Source: Acanthaster planci | Lineage: Eukaryota > Echinodermata > Asteroidea > Valvatida > Acanthasteridae | DNA: 62,000 nucleotides | NCBI RefSeq assembly: GCF_001949145.1 | Contig: NW_019091596.1 | Span: 2,486-64,485 of the forward strand | Reading direction: 5' to 3' | Shown: positions 23,801 through 36,200 of the stretch, one piece after another | Position numbering within the stretch: the first letter of the stretch is position 1 | Layout: each line of letters begins with the position of its first letter | Made by a program: the position numbers and the translations under genes | The notes under the pieces: generated by a model | What the model saw: the letters and a program-made list of their open reading frames with translations, nothing else | Told to the model about the DNA's origin: nothing | Databases searched by the model: none

Positions 23801-26800
23801 AACTACATGTAAATATGAATAAATGATTGACTTTCTTTGTACCAGTCAGTCAAAGGGGTGAGAATGTATGTGAAGATGAGGTAAGTGAAGAGATGGTTTG
23901 TTGTGAGGTATATGCTGCGGTGCTCTCCTACTCACATGTGACACTTGGAGGTTATACCACTGCTCTGTCAGGTAGGGGATGATCTCTTCCTCAAAGTCGT
24001 AGTACTTCTTCCGATGCATTAATGTCAAGTTGTAGAGAACTAGCTGGGCCAGATCTTGCCTGTAGGGAAAAACGTCGGACAATAAAGCAAGAAGAAGAGC
24101 TTTGAAGCTTTTCATGGTGAATGTAGCAAGTATGTGTAGAGGTTTGCGGGAGCACCATGCAGGGTATGTCGTTTATGAGTGTGCGGTTCTGAAAAGGACC
24201 CGTTCTTTTTGTTTTTTTTTTCATAAAAGAGACATCCTGCAGCAAACCTCTACACTAAAGGAACAAGGTTCAGACTGGTGAAGTTCTTTGAACGAACCCT
24301 GAGCCCCACTTACCAAACTGCATGCATAAATTTCATTGATACAGAAATATTTAGTTTGAAAACAGAAATGGATTATGAATCAAACATAATCTTAGTGTCT
24401 TGTTTTTAGTTCCCATTTTAATCTTAATAGCTCCTAAAAATCAAATTGGTTAACTGTACTTTGGGCTGAATTTTTCATGCAATCTGACCTTCAAGTGTAT
24501 GGGTGTACTTATTCAGACTACACCAACTTGGGCTTTTAAATTTGAAAGTTCTTTCATTTACGATTGATTGATTGATTCTAAGTGGTGCTTAGAAAAGGAA
24601 GCACTGCCTCAGATCAGAAAAAGCCACTGCTTTCGCAATTTCAGTAATGAAAAAAAAAGCAACACTTAATGCTTTCTAAACCTGGCAACTTTATATTTGC
24701 TGAATTTTGGAGAATGCAATGAAGATTTTGACAAGGTACGTGACCTACCACTTCAAAGGCAGTCTCTTCAAGTATTCTGGCCCGGCATTGCACACAGAAC
24801 ACACAAAGATGTAGAACCTGGGCAAACGATAAAAGAAACAGTTGATGCTTTCTGAGCATGAACATGAACATCAGAAAACCCCATCAATCTATGGTCCTTT
24901 GGAGAGGCTAAGAATGGTTCGACAGAAGACTATGACAGAAATGCCAGAGTCCCTCGTGGGAGACAAACTCCACAGAGTGACCTCTTGAGAAAGCCTGTGG
25001 CAATCACTCAACACAGACGGTGTCAAACGGCAAGGCGGAGAAATTTGCTGTGTATGTACACCTTACAAAGCAAAACAAAAAAAGTCTAATGCCCGAGTGG
25101 TTATCAGTTGGTATCTGTCTGGCTACAAGATACAGGTCCAAATAAAATAAGCCAAGATGGAAATTGAACAAGGTTGACAGCACTTTGTAGAGTTCATTAG
25201 CGTTTCCCATGCAGACGCTAAAAGCTCCCTTTTGATAATGACCCCCAACAATGCAAACTAATGCCACAAACTACCGGCTTACCCATCTCCATACAACATA
25301 GGCATCTCGAGGCACTGTACACACGCTGAGACAGAAAAAACAAACAAAACACACATTTACTAAACCTGAAATAAGTTTCATAAGTTTTTGTCAAAAACAG
25401 AGGAAGTTTTCATATACTCGTGCCGGTAGTTAAGATCACTCTGGTACACACTACGTTTTGTTCAAGAGAAAAAATTCACTTTCAAAAGGGGAATTCTATC
25501 AATTCTGTTTGCTGGTGCCCAAGTACATATCAATCAACCCTAAATTTCGCTGAAAAAAAAACAACATCGGAAGGATATCAAAGACGGGGCCAACTTGCCT
25601 TCATGAAACCACTGCATGCACCTGCAACACCGGAGCATTTTTAGATACCACCTGCAGCAAAAATTACATGTATCGTTAAATGCACGATTACCATTATGGT
25701 GCTCAAGCAGATATATCATATTCAAGCAAACAAAATGAAGCAGGTAGAAGGAATTAAACAGTGCCATGTTGTAATCTAACAATATTTGTCACAAGCCTAA
25801 ATACAGCATTTGCCCATAAAGCCTTCAATATGTTCTTAGTCCAAACACCAAAATTATAAGATTTCTCAACAAATTAAAATGCTTACAGTCATAACCGACA
25901 TCAGTAGGGGGCTACATCATTAGAAAGGTGTTTTTTTAATGAGACTCCTATCTCAGAATTCAAACATTTCAATTTTTTTCCTCCACAGTGAGGTGGAAGA
26001 TTAAAAGAGAATTGAATTCCAGCTTTTACGTGTTAGAGGCTGATTTCCAAGAATACAATTTCCAATCACATCAATACTTACTCCCCCGGCCCACCACAGT
26101 AACAATAACATTGTTCAGTGTTGGTCTTGTGAGCCGAGTCCCAATGGAGGCTGTCCAGCTGAAATGAAAACAAAACATTCATTTGTGAAACAAACATCTT
26201 CTGTTGAGTAGAGGAAAGCTCACTCGACCATCAAAATCGAACACAATGCAGTAAAAACCGTCTGCTCTATAAACTTCAAAAAATTACGGCATTGGGATTG
26301 TAAAGTACTGAGTTCATCAACCAACAGGCAGGTCTGGTGTTTAGACTGAATCCTGATGAAGAAACATTCCAGCTGTTGAATCCTATTAAACTTCCTTAGC
26401 ATTCCTGAATCCTCCAATATGCTCCAGTTTTAACTTTCAAGAAACATCAAGCCCCAGCCTAAATTTATAGAGGCTGGATTCCACCTTACTCAATCCTGCA
26501 GCATTCTGGGCAAACCTCCTGGTGGATTTTGAAGGACCTGGGAAAACTGGGGAAAGAGACAAAGCAGACACATTTTTCTTCAGGAGGGATGCCGATGTTC
26601 ACCTACCTTGTAGGGTAGAGACTGCTTCATTTCTTGAAACACCTTGGCTGTGGAAAAGGAATAATAAACACACAAGAGGTGGTGGAAAACGAAGTGACTT
26701 AAAATCTTTTCGCCACAAACAAAAATTGTTAAATACCTATCTGGCCTTGGTAAACACAAAGTGATATAAATTTCGGCACTGAAATTAAACAGGTGTGAGA

Positions 26801-29800
26801 ATTTGTCCTCGGAGGGACAACGCAAGTTTTTGAGCTAATGCAAACATTTAATGAACTGGATAAGGTGCTGCGGGTGGGGTATGGTGGGATAACAAACACA
26901 GCGGCATTTGTCTTTCATTAACTTTCCAGCATCAATACAAAGGTTTCTTACCTCCTGGACCTTTCTTCAAAGCGCCCCCAACCTAATGAAAAAAATTACA
27001 AAACAGTACCACTCACAAAATTCTTAAACCCTATAAAATACTTCAAAAGATTAAGCTCATAAAAAGGAGGCTTTTATTTCACTTAAATGTGGATGCTGCT
27101 TTTCAGAAAGTTAAGCACAGGTGAAAGAAAGTTGAACTCAAAGCAGCCAGCAACAAAACAATTTCTTCCTGAAGAAGATTCCCCCAGCAGAAGTGGAGAG
27201 CAAGGCAGTGGCATAGCTAGGATTTTGCTAGAGGGGGGCACAAAGGGGGCTCCAGCATTTTATGGGGGGCATCAGCTTTCAGTAGTGTGGTTTTTGGGGC
27301 CAAGTTTTTGTAGCCTTGTTCAATATCCATTCATCCGTTTCTTTTTTTTTTCAGTGGGGAGGGGGGCAGTGTCCCCAGGTCCCCCTGTGGCTACGCCACT
27401 GAATCAAGGATGTTGAAATTGTAAATTGTGCCCTACAGCCCATTATCAATGATTTTCTCCTCCGCATTTTCCAAAGGTTTTCTCTGGATCAGTGGAATTG
27501 CTGGAGATTTGACGGACCTTGGCCGAGTTGACAAACACACATTGCCTGCAATGCCAGGACTCGTCTGGGCAGAGGAGTTTGTGACTGTCGATGGCTGGCT
27601 GATGACACAATTGATGGTAACCTGTCCAAGAGAACATCAGAAAATGTCAAAAATGACGGCATTCTAACACTGAGGCAATGTGGAATGGCAGACTGCAAGA
27701 GCAGCACCATTTCAGAAACACTGTTCCGGTCTTGGAACAATACTTGCTTTTGTAAGTACACCTGAGACTTTTCTTTCAGAAAATGTAATGGGTGTAACCT
27801 CCTTGCAAGGAACATATTGGATGCAAGATGTTCATGTGTGCCACACATGCAAATGATTTAAGTGTACATAAATGTCCAATTTTGGGGGGCTGAATGTACA
27901 CCAATGTAGTGAAATGTGCCTCATCTTGAACTGTACGCTAAAGCACTTTAAACGATCAAACCAAGGTTTAAAAACGGGGAGGACAAGACATTTCAGTGTG
28001 CAACTTTTTCAGCTTTGAAAATCCTAAATAGCGCCTGCAGAATATATCTTTTCCTTTGGCATCGTTTTTCTTCTCAATTTGTTTTGGGGGGGGCAAATTC
28101 AAATGGAATGGAAATACCAGGGTAACGGCATTGTCAACATTGTTCGTTAAAGTTGAGATGAAACATGTAGCGAGCAGTGTGTCGCACCTAAACCACAGCG
28201 ATCACAGATGACTATCTCATTGGGCGGCTCTGACTGGTCGCCCTCACAAACACAGCAGGTTATCTCACTATTAGGAGTTCGACCTAGAATGAGAAAAAGA
28301 GAAAACAGAGCTCATATGAAAATGCTCCCCTTTCAAAAAACAAACCATATTCTTCATTTTCTTCAATTTGATATAATGACATTCACGTTTGAATTGAATT
28401 CTGCTAATTCCTTCAACAGTCTTTCTCCTAAATTCTCAAGAATTCTCTAAAATTCTACAAGCACTAAAATGACCATTGACATCTTGTGTTACTTAATTAC
28501 TGGGCCATTGTAGATTAATTTGTTCACATTTGTCCTCACAAAAACTATGTTTCAGTTTTGGATAATTTTTATGTCCCGTTTTCGCTCACATCTATTGAGT
28601 TTGTGGTAAATTCAAACACGGAATTTCCAGAACTGAATGGATAAAAAGTTAGAATTTGATGACTCTAAGCCAGAAGCCACCTGATGCAGGAGCTGACTTA
28701 AGGCCGGTTCATACTCACTGTGTATTCACTGTGTACACAGCACGAAGGTCTATTTTGAGGTGTCTGCAGTGCGTGAATGAAAGCGCAGTGCATAACAAAT
28801 ATGTGTACCTTTGCACCCAGTTTGTGAAAATAATGGATAGTGCATAGGCACCAAATGTATGCGTATTCGGAAAATTGAAATTTTAAAACTTTTTTCGGAT
28901 ACGTACATGCAGCCGAGACTTGAGAAAAGATGAAAGTGTGAACGTCAAATGGAAATGCAGCGAGTATGAACCAGCCCTAACCTTTCTGGAGGTGTTTGAA
29001 GAGCACCCAGTGCTCCGATTTGTCTTCAAAGATCACAAGGCACTTCTTCTGGTGTGGAATCACCTAGACAGAAGAGAGGAGAAAAATTCAGACTCCTTGA
29101 AAAATTCAGAGCTTTTTTTAACCATCTAAGCGACATTTTCAGTGAATGGAATTTTTTTTAATTGAGGGTGGTTAGACAACCAGATAAATTAGATGGACTA
29201 AATTTCTTTTGTTTTTATCAAATTACACCTCCAATCTATTCCTTACAACTCTGTGGTTCAGTATTAGGAGGCAAGCTTGCTTCACACAAAAAATTTGAAA
29301 TGGCAATGAATGGTAAAAATTGCCACTAAAATATGATTGGTTCTCTTTTAAAATGCAGAGTAAAAGACATCCTTGTCACTACTACTTTTCTTTTTCTTTG
29401 GTAGTCCAGAAAAACACTTCAATGTTGTGTTGGAATTTTGCTGAAAGTTATAAAATGAATAATGATAGTTTTTAAGGGTGTCATTCTTGTTATCTCATAT
29501 GATCATGACTGACCTTTGACACTATCCCCAGGTATAACAGACCGTCATTCCAGCGAGCAAGCACGTCCAATCCAACCACAAACTCACAGTCTTTCTTCAA
29601 ACTGTCTTTTTTCCCCGATGAGCACCCTGCGCCTTCTGCTTCACTGTCTGACTGTTTGACGGCATCCTCCGCAGGCCCCACCTCCTCGCCAAGCAAAGTG
29701 AAGTTTACCGGATTTGGAGGGAGCATCTTTTTGTCGCTAGCGATGCTGGACGCTGTGCTTCCTATTTCGGTCTCCAGCACAGTGTTGTTGTTGTCAAAGA

Positions 29801-29903
29801 TGGGCTTGCAGTCTGTCTGGATGATAGTGGCTGTCCCGGGCAGGCTTGGGTCGGGCGCGGCTTCTGGTCTCGGTTGGGCTTTGCGGGGTGAGGATTTCTC
29901 CAT
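20897..29903 (-). CDS. Pcl: Polycomb-like protein (Tudor, two PHD fingers, winged helix, chromo-like C-terminus)
   Basis: A PRC2 accessory subunit of the PHF1/MTF2/PHF19 family. Fifteen phase-consistent coding exons on the minus strand: 29514-29903, 28982-29063, 28188-28283, 27518-27621, 26952-26982, 26607-26647, 26082-26158, 25599-25651, 25283-25325, 24749-24817, 23936-24059, 23369-23436, 22309-22482, 21824-21944 and 20897-21556; 710 residues. Tudor at about 106-157, with cage residues W118, Y124, F142 and D144 all present; PHD1 about 165-222; PHD2 about 265-326; winged-helix extension about 330-415 with the basic KKKQN turn before WGLRIRKPP, the region that contacts CpG DNA in vertebrate homologues; C-terminal chromo-like domain about 666-710 ([16 protein letters not shown]), the SUZ12-binding part in vertebrates. 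The 390-nt first coding exon starts at ATG 29903, preceded by a likely 5' UTR acceptor at about 29938. One intron is GC-AG and one donor abuts a MITE (see findings). Confidence 0.95.
23575..23835 (+). mobile_element. tRNA-derived SINE in a PCL intron
   Basis: Lies between two PCL coding exons, antisense to the gene. An A-box-like GGTTGGCGTAGTG (from 23581) is followed by a perfect B box, GGTTCAAATCC at 23627-23637, then a non-tRNA body and an A-rich tail ending near AATAAATGATTGA. Box spacing fits an RNA polymerase III internal promoter. The head does not fold into a full tRNA cloverleaf by eye, so it is a SINE and not a tRNA gene. It belongs to a different family from the two SINEs at 41.6 and 55.8 kb. 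Confidence 0.75.
25593..25599 (-). promoter_or_regulatory. GC 5' splice site in the PHD2 region of PCL
   Basis: On the minus strand the exon 25599-25651 ends GAAG and is followed by GCAAGT. Only this GC donor keeps the reading frame into the next exon (25283-25325), where the split codon becomes Ala in the conserved EACVQC segment of the second PHD finger. The rest of the site matches the strong consensus expected of functional GC-AG introns. Confidence 0.85.
27206..27401. mobile_element. hAT-type MITE with 8 bp flanking duplication
   Basis: A 196 bp element in a PCL intron. The left end CAGTGGCATAGCTAGG and the right end, read on the other strand, CAGTGGCGTAGCCACAGG are imperfect terminal inverted repeats. 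Flanks 27198-27205 (GAGCAAGG) and 27402-27409 (AATCAAGG) match at six of eight positions, which fits a decayed 8 bp target-site duplication typical of hAT elements. The interior is G-rich and non-coding. Confidence 0.75.
28698..28980. mobile_element. TTAA-flanked MITE abutting the PCL Tudor-exon splice donor
   Basis: Inverted ends GGCCGGTTCATACTCACTG (from 28702) and, on the other strand, GGCTGGTTCATACTCGCTG (to 28976) define an element of about 275 bp. It is flanked by TTAA (28698-28701) and CTAA (28977-28980), as expected of a piggyBac-like insertion with one decayed target copy. It contains no coding frame. Its right edge coincides with the intron side of the PCL exon 28982-29063: the donor GTTAGG (minus strand, 28976-28981) takes its second to fifth bases from the flanking copy and its sixth from the element. 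Confidence 0.75.
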
Positions 29904-32900
29904 GTTGACAGTTGGTCTAGAGGTACAGTTTGGGTGGCTGAGGAGGACACAACAAACTCCTGATGTGAATATTGTCTGTACCAGTTTGGCAAGTGCTGCG
30001 TAAGAATGAAAGAAGATATCGCTTCTATTTAGGCTGTCTTACATCATTACTTTAACCCGCAGGTTTGTCATGTGCCTTCTTTGTTCATTTAAACCACACA
30101 TAATTCCTCAAAATGCGTTAGGATGAAGAAATTTCAGAGCAGCGTGGTGAGTCAGCCTCCAGTAGTCATAATCATGATCCTGTGCTGTGCCTACATGCAT
30201 AGTCCAAATCTCAACAATGCTACCCAATTTCAATTCTTTTTTAATTTTTAATTTGAACAACAGAAATTAGAGGGATGACTTTGTGACATTGGGTTTGGGG
30301 AAAACCTCAGAACCAACCATGGGAAAGAGTTCTACACAGACATCCTGTGCACAAACCCCATGAGAAGTACATGCTTCTCATGTCCATGGTTATGAGAGAT
30401 GGATTTAGTTTTTATGAGGTGTAGGTTCAATGCCCACTGTACTTGTAAGCAAACATGTGCAACACTATTTACGCCAAAATTTGCAACTTCATGACATGTC
30501 ACGATACCAGACAGAAGTGGACAGTAACAGTGCCAGTGCAGTAGGAGGCATATCAACACAAAAACAAACCCTGCTTTTGCCTCATTTTACTGGGTGCATC
30601 GCCAAGGGGGAGGGGGCGTGATGGGGCTGGGCCCTGAGCCCAGCTAGCAGAACACTGCCCCCCCCCATTGGTAAAAAGCATAAGCAAAAATATATCGGCT
30701 AGGCCTAGGCTATTTTGTTCTTCCGAGGCCCCTATTATTATGCCTGAACTTGGAGCTGGCGACTGGGCTGCACAGTCATAACATACTGACAGTTGACCCA
30801 AACTAAACAACCAACTTTGGCCTAAATAATTGGGGGGGGGTGAGGTCAGGGGTGAAACAATTACTCTGGTTCTGGATTTCTTTCTGCCTAGGCCAATCCT
30901 GCATTAACATGAAATACAATATGGCACAATCACAGCTCTGTTACGTAACCAGTACGTACCAGTAGTGCCAATCCAGACCACTGTGCACGCGCCCAACGAA
31001 AACAGACCACATGGTGCAGAACACTGTACACAATCATGATATTGATAACTTGACCCGACCAACGGTCACTCATTCTCGCAGAGGAACTAAATGGTTCGAA
31101 ACCAGTCCTTTGGCTGCAGTCTAATGCCCCTATAATTAACTCAGAATGATGTAGGGAATCTGGGTTAACAGACACATGACTCCCAAAGTGTGCTTCTATC
31201 GAAAACCCACCAAATTTAGGTGAAATTCCAGCGATGCTATCCCCTTTTCCGCTTGTTTCCCGCGAAAATCCAAAACCACGACAGGTTGGTCGAATTCATC
31301 GCCCAGAACTGACGCGTCGAAAGAGGGCGCTCAACGGATTAAACCGCTCAACAAAAGAGTGCTTCACGTCACGGGAGCCAGTTAATTTAAGCTTTCTTGG
31401 TTTGGGAAAGGCAACTAAATGAAAAATTATTGCATTCTCGATGAAATTTTTTCGATGTGAATTTACATGAGATTAGTCATAAGCATAGACAGAACTGGAA
31501 GACTAATCACTAAATTTTTGAAGTCCTGAAATCGAAAAAGAGCTTGTTACAGTCTATTGATAACTCCACTGCAGTGACTGCAATCACTTATTCATGGCTG
31601 TCCATGGTCATTACTTCTTGGGCATTTTGCAAAATCCAGGCCACACCAAATAAAGGAAACATGCCGAAACCAAGCACATCCTGCAGAGAATCTGTTTAGC
31701 TTCCAAAACTGAGCCAAACTTTGAAACAAACAAATCACAGCAATGGGTGTTCGGCCATGCCTTGAAAGTGATTCAAAATAGAAAAGTGAATTTTTATTTG
31801 ACACACTAATGGACTTGATCCCTTTACCAATAAAGAAGACCCGATCAGGGAGGAATAACTTACTGAATGAAAATGAAAATCCCCACAGGATAATCAGTTT
31901 TCAAAAATATATCAACTGGTTTTCAGTATAACCGCATGTTTCAAAATCCAGTTGGAATAGTTTCATTAACAGGATAGAATTCATACACTCTTGCAATTAT
32001 GCAAAACCCTGAATAAATGGATACTCTTAAAGTTGCTTTTTCATCTTTAAAATTGTGACCTATTCAACATCTATAAGATCAGTTACATCCTTGGTGTATC
32101 ATTTCCATATAAAAATATTTTAATTAAAAAAGTACAATGTATCACCATAACACCAAGACAAAAGTCCTAGACGACCACAAAATACTATTACAGGAGAGGA
32201 AGGAGATAAATACCCAGATGGAATACTATATTGCAAGTAAAAATATATTTCACAGTTTGTGAAAATGGTCCAAGATGTGATACTGACCAGACGGTCACAT
32301 TTTAGTAAAAAAAGATTTTAAAATAACTTCCTTGCAGGCGTTTGTCCCTAACATCTGAAGTATTTAGAATATGACCTGCCATCTAGTTGTTTGAACCTAT
32401 ACACTCCAAAGAAACACATCTGATGTGTGCGAGCCAATTATATTCAGCCTGCCATCAGCCTGTTCATTGGTCTACAGTTGTCAGCTGGCTCCTATCACAT
32501 CAGGTAGACATGATTGAATTGAACACAGATTTTAGGACACAGACTGTGATCAAATGCAGAATGCTTTATACCAAAAACAGGTACCATGGAATGAAAATTG
32601 CAAACATTATTCACGGGGAAGTCATTCTGTAGTGATTATGATGTGTTATGTTAAGAACACAAAGGTGGAGCAGACATCTATGAACTTACACGATCAAGAA
32701 ATGATCTATGAACTTGAAAATGCAAGTATTGATTAAAGAAGCTTGTAAAAAAGTAAAGTATTTGTAATAGTAGGCACAAAGAATATGAAATAAAAGAAAA
32801 AGTGTTCTGATGATGTCTTTTAAGCAAGTAGGCAAGTTATCTTGGTATCCCCAAACCATCCGGTCTATTACCCGGCAATGTATGGCTGAATGGATTCATC

Positions 32901-33200
32901 AGTAAATAAACACAATGTAATACAGCATGACATGAGGGCTAATGAATAAAAGGAACCTTTGGTTAATGCATTGATTGAGCCAATGCTCCAAAAGTTCCCA
33001 GCCAATGGCTCCTGCATCACTTACGAAAACTGCATTCTGGCACAATGTAAGCATGTGCTTTTCACACATCCTAAGATATCAAACGTTTATGAGCTTTCAA
33101 CACAAGACAACCACATGTATGAATGTAAAACAAGGAAAGTAAATAACTCTCAAGGGTGATTTGAAAGAAAAGTTCAAAAATCTGCCTAAAGGAGCGAGTG
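29904..33200. other. PCL 5' flank and POFUT1 3' flank
   Basis: No coding exon is supported. The part next to PCL holds a short 5' UTR piece (29904-29937) that follows a likely acceptor on the minus strand. A CpG-richer patch at about 31230-31380 carries an E2F palindrome and a TGACGTGA half-CRE and is the best promoter candidate for PCL. From 31.4 to 33.2 kb the sequence is AT-rich and should include the POFUT1 3' UTR; I cannot fix its poly(A) site. Confidence 0.55.
31256..31267. promoter_or_regulatory. Perfect E2F palindrome in the probable PCL promoter
   Basis: TTTCCCGCGAAA is a two-sided E2F consensus. It sits in a CpG-rich patch about 1.35 kb upstream of the PCL start codon, in the place expected for the transcription start if PCL has a 5' UTR intron. 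A possible 5' splice site on the minus strand (TTG followed by GTGGGT) lies near 31210. E2F control of PRC2 core genes is established in mammals; control of PCL here is inference. Confidence 0.5.
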
Positions 33201-36200
33201 TTAAAGTTCGTCATCCGCATGGGCCTGTTTCTTCTTCTTTTTCTTGACCTTTTCATCCTTGTTCAGCAAGTCGTCGTGCGCCCAGAAGGAGGTGGGCTTG
33301 CCCGTCACGCCTCTCTCGCGCGCAGCAAAGGCCGAGAAGGTGGACAGGCAGTTGCCAATGTAGTGGTCAGCTTTGGCCAGGATGGCCAACTCCACATGTG
33401 GCTCATGCTTATCGTACTGAAGAACCTTTACCTATTGGAAGAGAACAAAGCAAGAATGATTTTTTTTAATTCAAAATAAATAAATTTCATTAAAATCAAC
33501 GGGGAAGGTTGTGGCTTTATGTTCGTAAATTGAGGAAGGTACAGTGATTGGGTCTCAGCAGAAGTCGTGAATGGTGCTGGGTTGGTAAACAACCTGAAAG
33601 ATCTTCATCGGTATGTGAAGGCAGGGGCATAAAGTACAGAAGGTGGGAATTGGCTGAGTTGAGTAAAAAACAAATTTGCTAATTTGACATACTTCACAGA
33701 GAGCATGTACATGCAGCAACAGAGGAGGAAACCAATCCAAGCTCCCACATTACTTTTAAAACACATCCACATGAAGCAAATCAACAGCATGTAACCATTT
33801 TTTCCCAGTGATCATCTTGAATATTCCATAATCTACCTTTCTGCAGGTGACCAATGACACATTTTGGTTCTTTTACACAGGAACACCAACTATATCATAA
33901 AATAAACAGCTCTGTGTCAAAGTGCCCCTCCAAATTTATAACAGAGATACGGGTAGAAACTTTCACAAAATTGCTGCTGTGTGGCTTGTGCCTATGTGAA
34001 GAGACCCTTATGGGCATGACCGCAATCAGAGAAAACTTAGTTACATGTATGCATTTCACAGCATATGTGAGTGAAGACAGTGGCCACAAAGCAACATACA
34101 GTGCTCTTGTATAGAGTCCACAAAGTGGCTAGGCATTAACCCTATCAATGTAGAACTTACCTGGTACTAGACTTCGAAGTATATGGGAACGTTAAGTTTA
34201 ACATAATCCTTGACCAATCTTGGTAAGAAGGCAGCGGCGGTGATATAATATATCATCACCACTGCCATCACCTTGTTGGGTTAAGCATGGTTACGGTTAT
34301 GACTCATTTTCACAGAGTTGGTCATTATGACTTATTTTCACAGAGTGGGTCACATATTATGTGACCCACTCTGTGAAAATGAGTCTGAAGTCACCAGAGC
34401 CATTTTTTGAGTTTTCATTTGTACTAGAAAGAGCAAAGTGAGTTTTTTGTTTTGATGTATCGCTCAGTTTGGGATCCTGATGAAAGTGGATACTCCATGG
34501 TGAAAAATGCTGTGGGTTCCTGTTGATTTACACTGCGCAAAGTTATTCTAAAGGACATTTTACTCCAAAGTGGCTCTGGCGACTTAAAGACTCATTTTCA
34601 CAGAGTGGGTCACATATTACTCCTTCCCGTAGAACCTCCACAGTGGATTTTGAAGTAAAACAGTAAAAACATGTAGTTGGCTTTAACAGATTTACCTTGA
34701 GGGGCTCTAGCATGTTGGCCAGAACTGTCATCATAGGGTCAGCATCAGCGGCTACAAACACTGCCTTGGCTTTGATCTTCTTGACCCGCCTCCTGATCTG
34801 CCTCTTGACCAGGTCGGCAGGAGGCAAGCACATATCCTTGGTGACCTGCCCATGCTCGAAGTGGTACCCCAGGCATTGTGGTGAGCCGAAGAGATGTCTA
34901 TTTTTTTCTTTCCCTATGTGGTTGTCGCAGACGTTCACCTATAAACAACCATAAACAAATGAAAGTTAAGCAGTGTGTTTGAGAGTTACATCTTTGATTA
35001 CTTTGTTTTTTACTGACAAATAGAGAAGCAGTTGACAATTCCACGCTCACAACAAAAGTTATGGATTGTATTAAATCTTATGAATTAGATGATTGCACAT
35101 CCACACATTTCCTAACATATTCTTCCGCTTGGATTCCTTATCTAGCCAGATTCAAATGATATAGTGAGCATGCCTTTGAAAAACATGGCCTTTGCCCCTT
35201 CTCCAATTACCAGCACAAATCTTTTCATCACTTTTACAAACCCTTAAAATGTGACCGAAGGCAGCGAACAAATGCTATTTTGCGGGCTGTCTACTGATCA
35301 GACTTACCCAGTCTAGGCCATTCCGCATGTGCACCCCAAGGAAAGGTCCTTCAGGGATTTTGGTTGCGATGAAGTTGTTGGCTTCTTCCTCTATCATATC
35401 TGACCATACCAGGTACTGGTGTAGGTGGACGTTCTGCTCTAGCACTGGGAAACTCCCTGGCGCTCCGCCAAATGCAAGGACTGGGAACTCTGAGGCTGGA
35501 AATCTAACAGAAGAAGTTATTCACTGCATGGGCTTCATTCACGAGATGGCCATTTTGGATTGCATTTCCCATGTCCACATTATTTATAAAACACACTGTA
35601 ATGGGAAGGAGACTGACTATTTTGTTCCAATTACAAGTACAGCCTCGCTTTCAATAATTTTTTTAATCGACTGATAAGGGTGATATGACTTTTTATTCTC
35701 CCTCACATATAAATTTTTTAGAAAATTTTTACAGGGGTTGCGACACTTTGACTCAAGATGGCTGACTTGTGAAAGGGCTGGTGGTGCAAGGCAAATATCA
35801 TGAAGATGAGACATCTGAGATGTTGTTGAAATTTCAAACACGGATTTGTTATTAAAATGCAAAAATGACAAAGTTTACTTTTCATTCCATTTCCTTGTAT
35901 TTGAGTTGGAGGGGTCATAGCTGAGCCCGGAGCCAAAGGCCACATAGGAGTCAAAGTCAACATTGAAGTTGTCCCAGAAGGGGCCAAACGGATTACCCTC
36001 CTTCATTTTGCAGGAATTGGCCTCACGAAATGTGTGGCAAAAACCTGCCAACAAAAAAAGTGACAAAGAACATCACAACACGATCCGAACCAACCATTTT
36101 TCCATTTAAACAGTTTTTTATTTCATCCACCGCATTAGTGGAAAAATCGAATTCACTCGATCTTTTTGTAACATGCGTCAGATAGTTGTTGACTAGACCA

